Source of the DNA: Planococcus rifietoensis
GTDB lineage: Bacteria; Bacillota; Bacilli; Bacillales_A; Planococcaceae
Direction: 5' to 3'
Assembly (NCBI RefSeq): GCF_001465795.2
Contig: NZ_CP013659.2
Location: 2,808,501-2,872,500, forward strand
DNA: 64,000 nucleotides
Part shown: piece by piece, positions 33,272-40,862 of the stretch
Layout: every line of letters begins with the position of its first letter
How positions within the stretch are numbered: the first letter of the stretch is position 1
Translations under genes and position numbers: made by a program
Notes under the pieces: generated by a model
What the model saw: only the letters and a program-made list of their open reading frames with translations
Databases searched by the model: none
What the model was told of the DNA's origin: nothing

Positions 33272-34255
33272 TTAAATCGACCATTTCACTAGCATCCCGG
33301 CATGGGTCAAGCCGCCGCCGAATCCGTACAGCAGCAATTGATCGCCTGCTTTGATGCGGCCGTCTTTCACGCCTTCAGCAAGCGATAGCGGAATTGAACC
33401 GGCAGAAGTGTTGCCGTAATACTCAAGTGAATACACCGTCTTGTCGAGCGATAGCCCGCTTCTCGTGCAAATCGATTCGATGATTCGCAAATTGGCGCTG
33501 TGAGGCACGAACCAATCTACGTCGGATGGTGCTACGCCTGCTTTTTCCATCAAGGCGTTGACGCCTTTTGGCACTGTATTGACCGCCCATTTGTATACTT
33601 CGCGGCCATTTTGCCAAACGACATTGCGGGCAGCCAAATCTTCTCCGAACATTTCGCCCGCCAGGTCTGTACAGTACAGGTTGTTCGCTAATGCGCCGTT
33701 GGTTCCCATATGCGACTCGACAAAGCTTGGATTGTCAGCGTCGTGCTCGACCAGCACTGCCCCGCCGCCATCCCCGAACAAGATGCACGTCGAACGGTCG
33801 CCGTAATCGAGGATCTTCGAGAAAGTCTCTGCCCCGATCACCAGGATTTTCTTATGCAATCCGGAAGTGATCAAGCCGTTTGCCATCTGCAAGCCGTAGG
33901 AAAAGCCTGCGCAAGCCGCGTTCAAATCGATTGCGCCGGCGTTCGGTATGTTCAGTTTGGCTTGAACCATCGCGGCTACGCTCGGCGTTTTGAAGTCAGG
34001 CGTCATCGTGCAAGCAATGATCAAATCGACATCGTCGAACGATTTTCCATAGCGCTCCGCCAAATCCTGTACTGCACTCACACTTATATCACTCGTAAAT
34101 TCGTGTTCTCCCGCAATGCGGCGCTCTCTGATGCCGGTGCGCTGGAGAATCCACTCGTCATTTGTTTCAACCAATTGTTCCAGGTCTAAATTCGTCAGCC
34201 TCTTTTCGGGTACATACGATCCGATGGCTGTGATTCGTGCTGCTGATCTGCTCAT
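33272..34255 (-). CDS. fabH: Beta-ketoacyl-ACP synthase III
   Basis: 327 aa. Starts fatty acid synthesis by condensing an acyl-CoA with malonyl-ACP. The catalytic triad is visible: Cys115 in NAACAGFSYG, His in VPHSANLRI (about 251) and Asn in YYGNTSAGSIP (about 281); the C-terminal GFGGGLTHAG closes the active site. Single gene between terminator and promoter; no fabF follows. A close match to the FapR operator lies 45 bases before the ATG, so malonyl-CoA-dependent repression is likely. Confidence 0.96.
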   Translation of the reverse strand: MSRSAARITAIGSYVPEKRLTNLDLEQLVETNDEWILQRTGIRERRIAGEHEFTSDISVSAVQDLAERYGKSFDDVDLIIACTMTPDFKTPSVAAMVQAKLNIPNAGAIDLNAACAGFSYGLQMANGLITSGLHKKILVIGAETFSKILDYGDRSTCILFGDGGGAVLVEHDADNPSFVESHMGTNGALANNLYCTDLAGEMFGEDLAARNVVWQNGREVYKWAVNTVPKGVNALMEKAGVAPSDVDWFVPHSANLRIIESICTRSGLSLDKTVYSLEYYGNTSAGSIPLSLAEGVKDGRIKAGDQLLLYGFGGGLTHAGMLVKWSI

Positions 34256-34299
34256 TCATACACCCCTTTAGCTTACTCACCTCATTTTAGCACCTAACA

Positions 34300-34316
34300 T
34301 TAGTATTAGGTACCAA
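34300..34316 (-). promoter_or_regulatory. FapR operator before fabH
   Basis: On the minus strand TTGGTACCTAATACTAA, a 17-base near-palindrome that differs at two positions from the Bacillus form TTAGTACCTGATACTAA. It lies just upstream of the fabH ribosome site, consistent with repression by FapR. Confidence 0.85.
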
Positions 34317-34604
34317 TAATTTAAATGAATGCACAAATACTTTTACTTGTATAGTATTTATATCTTTATTCCAATCCATAAGACTCACAAGAAATAGGTA
34401 AAAAGAACACCTCAATTGGCAGGTAACCCCCCTGTCATGACAGCCTTTTTAGCGTGACATTACCGACCATTATAAACATGTAAGTAACATACTAGTTTCG
34501 AGAGGTTTTAAATAATATTAAATCGTGAATAGTAAATAGCAGAAAGGAGAAAACTGGCAAAAGGAATTTACTGTAAGATTAAAAAATAGACTTGGAGATG
34601 AACT
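34317..34604. promoter_or_regulatory. Intergenic region with a 12-bp perfect palindrome
   Basis: Together with the FapR box this makes a 349-base gap. CTGTCATGACAG at 34432-34443 is a perfect palindrome without spacer, about 160 bases before the plus-strand gene. The rest is AT-rich and should contain the fabH promoter on one strand and the promoter of the coiled-coil membrane protein on the other; no clear hexamers are claimed. Confidence 0.4.
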
Positions 34605-35654
34605 ATGAAAACTCGCAGAAATTTTAAATCGTATCTCGCCCCTGAAACGGACGATGCAGGCCGCAACATTTCCTGGAGCTCCATTTTCGCTGGAGTCGTG
34701 ACGTTTATCGCATTCTTAATTATGTTTAGTTTGATCGGTACTGCTATTGGCCTTGGGGTAACAGACGCTACTTCAAATGATCCATTTGCCGGTGTAGGAA
34801 CCGGATTAGCCATTTGGGGCGTTTTGACACTGCTGATTTCGTTATTGGCAGCCGGATTTGTCACTGGGATCACGGCGGCGCGCGCTGGTTTGGTCCACGG
34901 ATTCTTAACTTGGGCGACTAGCGTGATCATCCTGTTTGTACTATTAACATTCACGACCATCAACACATTCCAGACAGTCGGTTCGATTTTCGGCAGCGTC
35001 GGAAGCGCAGTCGGCCAAGGGGCTGGATCTGTCGCATCTACTGCCGGTGACGCAATTCAAAGTACATTCGACAACGTTACGGAAAACTTCTCTGGCGTTG
35101 ATACGGCTGAATTGGAAGGCAATGTGAACGAAATCCTCGCTGATACGGATATTCCTGAATTGCAGCCTGGCTATTTGGAAGGCGAATTGGAAGAAAGCCG
35201 CAATGAAGTGCTTGATGCAGGGAAAGAGTTAGCTGTAAACCCTGAAAACTCAGATGCCATTCTTCAAGACCTAGGTGATTCCTTGACGGCCAGAGCCGAA
35301 GAAATCCAAGAGTCTGTCGATGAAGATGCCGTTGCGGAAGCTGTTGCTGCCAACACTGAATTAAGTGACGCAGAAGCAGAAGAAGCAACCAATAATATTG
35401 TCGATGGCTTAAACCAAGCGACGACTGAAGCCAGCCAACAGATTGAAGATGCACAAGTTGCCTTGGAAGACGCATCTCAAGAATTGGAAAGCACCATCGC
35501 TGATGTACGCCAGTCTACAGAGGAAGCGACTCAAACCGCTTCAACTATCTCCATCTGGGGATTTGTCGCTCTATTGTTGACAATGGTCGTCACTTCCCTC
35601 GCAGGAATTTTCGGATCTAGCTTTGTCCGCAAAGAACGCACTGTAAACAAATAA
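34605..35654 (+). CDS. Membrane protein with long acidic extracytoplasmic coiled-coil region
   Basis: 349 aa. Three helices in the first 125 residues (FAGVVTFIAFLIMFSLIGTA, GVLTLLISLLAAGFVTGITA, ATSVIILFVLLTFTTI), a Gly/Ser-rich stretch, then about 190 residues very rich in Glu, Asp, Ala and Gln with heptad-like spacing (DAVAEAVAANTELSDAEAEE), and a final helix near 318-338 with a basic end. The first part resembles YrzE-like membrane proteins. It could be an envelope stress or surface-charge protein, but that is a guess. GGAGATG before the ATG. Confidence 0.8.
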   Translation: MKTRRNFKSYLAPETDDAGRNISWSSIFAGVVTFIAFLIMFSLIGTAIGLGVTDATSNDPFAGVGTGLAIWGVLTLLISLLAAGFVTGITAARAGLVHGFLTWATSVIILFVLLTFTTINTFQTVGSIFGSVGSAVGQGAGSVASTAGDAIQSTFDNVTENFSGVDTAELEGNVNEILADTDIPELQPGYLEGELEESRNEVLDAGKELAVNPENSDAILQDLGDSLTARAEEIQESVDEDAVAEAVAANTELSDAEAEEATNNIVDGLNQATTEASQQIEDAQVALEDASQELESTIADVRQSTEEATQTASTISIWGFVALLLTMVVTSLAGIFGSSFVRKERTVNK

Positions 35655-35665
35655 TCTTGAAACCG

Positions 35666-35698
35666 ACACCCTTCCGCTTCTACGCGGGAGGGTGTTTT
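35666..35698 (+). terminator. Terminator of the coiled-coil membrane protein gene
   Basis: ACACCCTTCCGC pairs with GCGGGAGGGTGT, then TTTT. Confidence 0.85.
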
Positions 35699-35810
35699 GC
35701 GCGGCCAAAGACCCTCGAATTTTGGGTAAGCGGACGGCTGGGAGTCGCCCTTCAAAAACAATCTGTGGAATAATAGCCATATGAGAACTTATTCGTCAGG
35801 AGGCGCTGGA

Positions 35811-37760
35811 ATGAAACGAAACCGAACCGCAAATAATAGTGAATTCCGCCAGCTCCTCAAGCAGGCTTTTGCCATCAACCAACGCCCGCTGCCATGGGCT
35901 AAAGCTTTGGCCGCAGGCGTCAGCTCAGGGCTTCCCGTGCTGATCGGCGTCTGGTTGGGGCAGTTGCAATACGGGCTGATTGCAGGGCTCGGCGGCTTGG
36001 CATTTCTTTATATGTTCAATGAACCTTACGCGCTGCGATCGAAAAAAATATTTTTCGCCGCCCTTGGCTTAGCGTTTTCAGCGGGCCTTGGCGTCCTGCT
36101 GTCACAGCAGCCGTTTCTCGCGGCCGCAGCAGTCGGTGTCATCGGCGCTTTGGCGGTCTTCATCTTCGGCGCCTATCAATTCACAGGGCCCTCCGCCATT
36201 TTCTTCGTGTTGGTATTTTTGATCAATAATAATATGGCCGACAACCCGGCCTTGTTCTTACTGAACGCATTCCTGGTCTTTCTGGGCGGCATGCTGTCCT
36301 GGCTGATGGCAATGTGGGCTTATCCTTTCAAGCCTCACGCCGCCGAAACGAAGGCAGTGAAACAAGAGTATGCTGAATTGGCGGCGCTCGCTGAATCTGC
36401 CGGCTCCGCTGAATTCTACGCCATGCGCCAGCGCACCTGGTCCGCTTTGAAATCTGCCGAAACGGACCTCGGCTACGCCTCTGCCAAATGGACACGCTCG
36501 AACCGGCTCGTGCAGCTGAACTTGCTGCATCTGCAGGCAAAAGCGGTCTATGCCGAAATCATTAAACTCGGCGACCGCTATTCCGCTGTCTCGAAAGAAA
36601 CTGCTGATAATTTGCGGCTCATCGCTTCCTCGGTTGAAGCGTCCGGCAAAAAATCCTTTGCTGCCGCACCGCGACTGCAGACTGAAACCGGCGATGCTTT
36701 AACTGAAAGCACACGGAAAGCCTACGATATCCTCAGCGGCCAGCGCGATAAACGAACGCGCGATACGGAGCTTACCGCAGAGCCATTCAAAGCTGTCTTT
36801 ACGGGTTCCTTCAATAAACATTCAATGGTATTTTTTGCAGCCATTCGTTTTGGCATTGTCTTGGCATTTGCCGCATTGATCGCCTATTTTCTCCCGATCA
36901 ATCCGTCTTATTGGGTTCCGTTATCGGCCGCAGCAGTGATGTCCGGCGCTACCATCCTGTCGACATTCAACCGCTCCATCCAGCGTTCAGCCGGCACCAT
37001 TGTCGGCATTGTAGTGGCGGCGATCATCCTGTCTTTCCAACCGGATGGGCTGTCTATCGCATTGATCATTTTCGCATTGACGACACTGACGGAGCTCGCC
37101 ATCGTTTTAAACTATGCCGTTGCGGCATTCTTCATCACGCCAAATGCTTTGATGATTGCGGAGAGCACTTCACAGATCGGAGACCTTTCCTATTTTGCTT
37201 CTGCGCGCATTGTCGATGTCTTGATCGGTTCAGCGATTGGGCTCCTCGGGGTCTTATTGATCGGCCGGCGACGTGCTTCCAGTTTGATTCCCCAGCATTC
37301 GGCGAAGACATTGCGAAGCCAGCAGCGCTTCATGAGCTTGCTGTTTTCACCTTACAGCCCGGACCTTGAAGCGCAGCCGATTGAATTGAAGAAAATGCGC
37401 ACCAATTTAACCAACTTGAAACTGGTGCTCGATACGACACAAGGCGAATTGCCACAGCGGCCGGAAAATCTCGAGCTCTTGCAGCAAGTATTCTTTGCAG
37501 CCGAACAACTGGGCTTCCTGCTCGAGAACGCGGCGCAAAAAGACAGGCTCGCCTTGTCTCCCGTGCAACTCGGACAGCTCTACCTGTTCTTTGAAATGAT
37601 GGCCAATACGATGGAAGGCAAATGGCCGTTTGCGGAGCATGTGATTCCTGAAATTCCGGGATTCCCCGAAATCGAGCAGGAACTCGCTGCCTTGCAGGAA
37701 ACGGTTCGAATGAGCCGCCGCGAGCCTGATCTACCCCAACAAGACGAAGCCCTGGAATAG
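35811..37760 (+). CDS. FUSC family membrane protein
   Basis: 649 aa. Two blocks of hydrophobic segments (about 25-160 and 345-480) separated and followed by soluble regions, the layout of FUSC/aromatic acid exporter proteins such as YccS. The second block holds NPSYWVPLSAAAVMSG and the RSAGTIVGIVVAA motif typical for FUSC_2 domains. Probably exports aromatic or other small organic molecules. Start at 35811 since AGGAGG lies seven bases before it. Single gene. Confidence 0.88.
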   Translation: MKRNRTANNSEFRQLLKQAFAINQRPLPWAKALAAGVSSGLPVLIGVWLGQLQYGLIAGLGGLAFLYMFNEPYALRSKKIFFAALGLAFSAGLGVLLSQQPFLAAAAVGVIGALAVFIFGAYQFTGPSAIFFVLVFLINNNMADNPALFLLNAFLVFLGGMLSWLMAMWAYPFKPHAAETKAVKQEYAELAALAESAGSAEFYAMRQRTWSALKSAETDLGYASAKWTRSNRLVQLNLLHLQAKAVYAEIIKLGDRYSAVSKETADNLRLIASSVEASGKKSFAAAPRLQTETGDALTESTRKAYDILSGQRDKRTRDTELTAEPFKAVFTGSFNKHSMVFFAAIRFGIVLAFAALIAYFLPINPSYWVPLSAAAVMSGATILSTFNRSIQRSAGTIVGIVVAAIILSFQPDGLSIALIIFALTTLTELAIVLNYAVAAFFITPNALMIAESTSQIGDLSYFASARIVDVLIGSAIGLLGVLLIGRRRASSLIPQHSAKTLRSQQRFMSLLFSPYSPDLEAQPIELKKMRTNLTNLKLVLDTTQGELPQRPENLELLQQVFFAAEQLGFLLENAAQKDRLALSPVQLGQLYLFFEMMANTMEGKWPFAEHVIPEIPGFPEIEQELAALQETVRMSRREPDLPQQDEALE

Positions 37761-37775
37761 GCTTCGCCTTTTTTT
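37745..37775 (+). terminator. Terminator of the FUSC gene
   Basis: CGAAGCC and GGCTTCG arms overlap the stop codon and are followed by seven T. Confidence 0.9.
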
Positions 37776-37801
37776 GTGTGTAGAACTTCTGGCAATTCTC
37801 T

Positions 37802-37842
37802 GTAAAGTTAACTTGACGTAAAGCAAACTTTACACATAAAAT
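37802..37842 (+). promoter_or_regulatory. Promoter of the XRE gene with two tandem 16-bp operators
   Basis: -35 TTGACG (37813-37818) and -10 TAAAAT (37837-37842), spacer 18. Two abutting 16-bp units, GTAAAGTTAACTTGAC (37802-37817) and GTAAAGCAAACTTTAC (37818-37833), each an inverted repeat GTAAAG-N4-CTTTAC (first with one mismatch), cover the -35 and the spacer. A repressor bound here would block polymerase. Confidence 0.8.
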
Positions 37843-37870
37843 AGAGCCATAACTACGAGGACGTGATTGA

Positions 37871-38074
37871 GTGGATAATAAATTGAAGGAATTGCGGGAG
37901 GCACACGGTTATTCACAAGACCAACTCGCCCAAAAACTAGGCGTCTCGAGACAGACGATCATTTCAATCGAAAAAGGGCGCTATAATCCTTCCTTGCCTC
38001 TTGCCCTGCAGATGGGCCGAATTTTCACTACCCCCGTCGAGAACATCTTCTTTTTAGAAGAAGGATCGGATTGA
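37871..38074 (+). CDS. XRE-family helix-turn-helix regulator
   Basis: 67 aa, just one Cro/C1-type domain: KLKELREAHGYSQDQLAQKLGVSR then QTIISIEKGRYNPSLPLALQMGRIF. The start is GTG with AGGAC upstream. Small regulators of this type usually sit next to a membrane protein gene they control; here none follows, and the next gene is an RpiR regulator. The two palindromes in its own promoter strongly suggest autoregulation. Confidence 0.9.
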   Translation: MDNKLKELREAHGYSQDQLAQKLGVSRQTIISIEKGRYNPSLPLALQMGRIFTTPVENIFFLEEGSD

Positions 38075-38231
38075 ATTATAGGCACTGGGTTCAGCACCTT
38101 ATTTATACCTTGGATTCTCCTGAGTAGGCGTTATAGATATAACGATCACGACCACTTTATAGCAAAAATGTATAGTACACTAGATAAAAATAAAAACGAA
38201 TCAGCTGTGCTTGAAAAGGAGCGGATTAGGG

Positions 38232-39095
38232 ATGGATCCTTTAACATCGATCAAAGAAAATTTGTCGAAACTGACGACTGGCCAACGTGCTATTGCAGAT
38301 TACATTATGAAAAATTCCTCAGAAGTCGCTTTTTTAACAGTGTATGAATTGGCGCAGCGTGTAAATACCAGCACTACAACCATTATGCGGCTGACCGCAA
38401 ACCTCGGGTATAGCGGCTACAGCGAATTTCAAAAAGGCTTACAGCAAATTTTGCGGGATCAAACCGCTCCGCAGAACCGCCTGAAATTAAACCTTGAAAG
38501 TCCTACTGAAGGCGACCTGTGGGAAAATACCATCGCTCATCACTTGCATCATATCCGCAACTTAGCAGAGCAGCTGCCGAAGGCCCAACTTGATGCAGCT
38601 GTCCAAAAGATTATATCTGCACGCCACATTTACTGCACCAGCGTTCGCAGCGGACTGCCGGTTGGCCAATACTTAAGCAACGGCTTGAACCGAACATCCG
38701 GAAACGCAAAGCTTGTCATCGCCGATACGAGCGATTGGGTGGATGAAGTCATCACCATGAATGAAGGTGACTTGATCATTGCCACCAGTTTCCCGCGCTA
38801 TGCCAAGCGCATTATTGACTTTGTAAAAGCGGCAAAATCACGGAAGGTCCAAATTGTGGCCATCACCGATAGCTTTTCTTCGCCTATTGTTGAGTTCGCC
38901 GATCTCACTCTCATCTGCGAATCGGATAGCCTCGCTTTTCATAATTCACCTATCTCGGCGATGGTTGTCGCAGACTACTTGATCAATGCGACAGCCATTA
39001 CACAATCCGAACAAACAAAAGAACGATTGGACCTTATTAACGACGTACTAACCGGCATGGATTACCACTACAATAATTCCTCGAAAGATTCATAA
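38232..39095 (+). CDS. RpiR/MurR family transcriptional regulator (HTH plus SIS domain)
   Basis: 287 aa. N-terminal HTH_6 domain: LTTGQRAIADYIMKNSSEVAFLTVYELAQRVNTSTTTIMRL, given here as separate short matches; C-terminal SIS sugar-phosphate-binding fold with IYCTSVRSGLPVGQYLS and DLIIATSFPRYAKRIIDFV. The start at 38232 follows AAGGAG by ten bases. It has its own terminator and probably controls the operon that starts at 39274, whose promoter carries two copies of one palindrome. The ligand is likely a phosphorylated or acidic sugar derivative. Confidence 0.92.
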   Translation: MDPLTSIKENLSKLTTGQRAIADYIMKNSSEVAFLTVYELAQRVNTSTTTIMRLTANLGYSGYSEFQKGLQQILRDQTAPQNRLKLNLESPTEGDLWENTIAHHLHHIRNLAEQLPKAQLDAAVQKIISARHIYCTSVRSGLPVGQYLSNGLNRTSGNAKLVIADTSDWVDEVITMNEGDLIIATSFPRYAKRIIDFVKAAKSRKVQIVAITDSFSSPIVEFADLTLICESDSLAFHNSPISAMVVADYLINATAITQSEQTKERLDLINDVLTGMDYHYNNSSKDS

Positions 39096-39117
39096 CACTG
39101 ACTTTGTGCAGGCATCT

Positions 39118-39163
39118 AAACTTTTCAGCAGACCTCAGCCGTCTTCTGAAAAGTTTTTTTATT
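39118..39163 (+). terminator. Terminator of the RpiR gene
   Basis: AAACTTTTCAG and CTGAAAAGTTT with an inner GTCTT/AGAC pairing, followed by a T-run. Confidence 0.9.
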
Positions 39164-39186
39164 TTGTGATTTTCTCAATGAAAGGG

Positions 39187-39215
39187 TTTACACAAGAAAA
39201 ATCAATTGGTATAGT
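39187..39215 (+). promoter_or_regulatory. Promoter of the RraA/dehydrogenase/transporter operon
   Basis: TTTACA (39187-39192), a 17-base spacer and TATAGT (39210-39215): a near-consensus vegetative promoter, 59 bases before the ATG of the first gene. Confidence 0.8.
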
Positions 39216-39257
39216 AATAAAAATTACTTTAAATTAATTTTAAGTAATAAATATTAC
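39214..39257 (+). promoter_or_regulatory. Twin operator GTAAT-N4-ATTAC, probable RpiR sites
   Basis: GTAATAAAAATTAC at 39214-39227 and GTAATAAATATTAC at 39244-39257, exactly 30 bases apart, roughly three helical turns. The segment between the inner arms (39223-39248) itself forms a 26-base palindrome with 12 of 13 pairs. The first site overlaps the -10 hexamer, so binding should block transcription. Confidence 0.75.
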
Positions 39258-39273
39258 AAAGGTGGTTTTTCAT

Positions 39274-39963
39274 ATGACTAAGCCTTCACTGGAACAGGAT
39301 TCACAGTTGATTGAACAGATGGCCAATATAAGCTCTTCCATCTTCGCGGATGTAATGGATATGAACAATGCAATGGATTACCGTTTAAAGCCGATGAATT
39401 ACAAAAAGCCGCTAGTTGGTCGGGCACGGACGGTCTCCCTGCCAAAAGGCGATAATTTGTTTTTGCACCACGCTATTTATGAAGTGGAGCCGGGCGACAT
39501 CATCGTGGTGGACGGGCAAGATCATAAAGACTCTGCTTACTTAGGGGAGTTAATGGCTGGGGCTGCAGAAGCATTAGGAATCCAGGGAATCGTGATCGAT
39601 GGCTTGGTGCGTGATAAAAAAGAGCTCGAGCAACTGGATATTCAAATTTACGCAAAGGGATTCTTGTCGACAGGCCCCAAAAAAGAAGGCCCCGGTTCGT
39701 TCGATACAGACATCACATGCGCAGGGGTATTTGTCTCTTCGGGCGATTATATTGTGGGGGATGAGGATGGCGTCGTCGTTATTCCACGTGCACTTGCTTC
39801 CGAAACTATAAAAAAAGCTGAACAGAAATTGGCCTATGAACAAAACCGCCTGGACGTCATTCGCCAATACAAACAGCAATCCGGGACAAAGCAAAAATCC
39901 GCGATCGCCCCGAATTGGCTGGAAGATAAATTAAAAAAACACGGCATACCAGAAAGGGTTTGA
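39274..39963 (+). CDS. RraA-like aldolase/decarboxylase family protein
   Basis: 229 aa. The RraA/HMG-aldolase fold is visible in SSIFADVMD near the start, VEPGDIIVVDG, the GELMAGAAEALGIQGIVIDGLVRD core with the aspartate and arginine used by 4-hydroxy-4-methyl-2-oxoglutarate aldolases, and SGDYIVGDEDGVVVIPR. Members with this core split or decarboxylate 2-oxo acids with a divalent metal. Start at 39274 after AAAGGTGG. First gene of a four-gene operon with a dehydrogenase and a transporter, which points to catabolism of a hydroxy acid. Confidence 0.88.
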   Translation: MTKPSLEQDSQLIEQMANISSSIFADVMDMNNAMDYRLKPMNYKKPLVGRARTVSLPKGDNLFLHHAIYEVEPGDIIVVDGQDHKDSAYLGELMAGAAEALGIQGIVIDGLVRDKKELEQLDIQIYAKGFLSTGPKKEGPGSFDTDITCAGVFVSSGDYIVGDEDGVVVIPRALASETIKKAEQKLAYEQNRLDVIRQYKQQSGTKQKSAIAPNWLEDKLKKHGIPERV

Positions 39964-39967
39964 GTTT

Positions 39968-40840
39968 ATGAAAATAGGATTTATCGGCTTCGGTGAAGTT
40001 GGATTCGAGATGTCAAAAGGGTTTCATCATCTCGAGAGCGGCCTTCAACTTTTCGCCTTCGATCAACAGCACACAGACCCCAGAATGATTCAGCGAGCTG
40101 AGGAAGCGAATGTGTCCTTGCTCGACAGCCCTTTGAAAGTGGCAGAGCAAAACTTAGCGATCCTTTTTGTCGCAGTTCCCGCCCAGTATGCAGAAAGCGC
40201 GTGGGAATCTATTCTGCCGGCGTTAAATAACTCTACACTGTACGTAGATTTAACGACCGCTTCCGCTAATATTAAACAAGGCATCAGCGATAGATTGGCG
40301 GCCACGCAAAGCCTGTTCGTAGACGCGGCCATTATGGGGCCTTTAAAAGGCAACCAGCATAAAGTGCCGATGATTGTCAGCGGCACTGCAGCGGAAGCCT
40401 TCATAAGCCAGGGAAAGAATCTGGAGATGAACTTGGAGTATGTCAGCGAAGCCGCAGGTGACGCTACCAATATTAAATTCATCCGCAGCATCTTCACTAA
40501 AGGCCTATCGACCCTCCTCCACGAAGTGATGGAAGTGGCAGAGAAATTGGACCTTGATGAGACGATTACCGCGTCGATTACTGACACCATCGACAAGGAA
40601 CCGTTCGAAAATGTGATCAATCGCTTAATCACCGGCAACGTGCTCCACGCAGAGCGGCGCGTCAAAGAAATGGACAATGTGCTTGAATTTCTGAACGAAA
40701 ATAAAGTGGACACCTTAATGACTAAAGCCACACGCGATAAATTGCAGTTGCTTACCGATTCAAAACTCAAAGAACGATTCAGTGGAGAAGCGCCTCAAAC
40801 TTGGAAGCAGGTCATGGAGAAAATCAATCATTCCGATTGA
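39968..40840 (+). CDS. NAD(P)-binding dehydrogenase with DUF1932 C-terminal domain
   Basis: 290 aa. N-terminal Rossmann domain of the 6-phosphogluconate/3-hydroxyisobutyrate dehydrogenase type (MKIGFIGFGEVGFEMSKGF; GFGEVG as dinucleotide loop; YVDLTTASANIKQ; DAAIMGPLKG). The catalytic-lysine helix reads ATNIKFIRSIFTKG, and the C-terminal half is the DUF1932 domain. It would oxidise a 3-hydroxy acid or the reverse. Four bases after the RraA-like gene, so strictly coupled to it. Confidence 0.9.
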   Translation: MKIGFIGFGEVGFEMSKGFHHLESGLQLFAFDQQHTDPRMIQRAEEANVSLLDSPLKVAEQNLAILFVAVPAQYAESAWESILPALNNSTLYVDLTTASANIKQGISDRLAATQSLFVDAAIMGPLKGNQHKVPMIVSGTAAEAFISQGKNLEMNLEYVSEAAGDATNIKFIRSIFTKGLSTLLHEVMEVAEKLDLDETITASITDTIDKEPFENVINRLITGNVLHAERRVKEMDNVLEFLNENKVDTLMTKATRDKLQLLTDSKLKERFSGEAPQTWKQVMEKINHSD

Positions 40841-40862
40841 GACATAGAAGGGAGACCGCATA

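Noticed and set aside
40090..40770. 226-codon minus-strand frame opposite the DUF1932 dehydrogenase
   Set aside because: Opposite a recognisable Rossmann enzyme in an operon; low-complexity Ser-rich translation typical of shadows.
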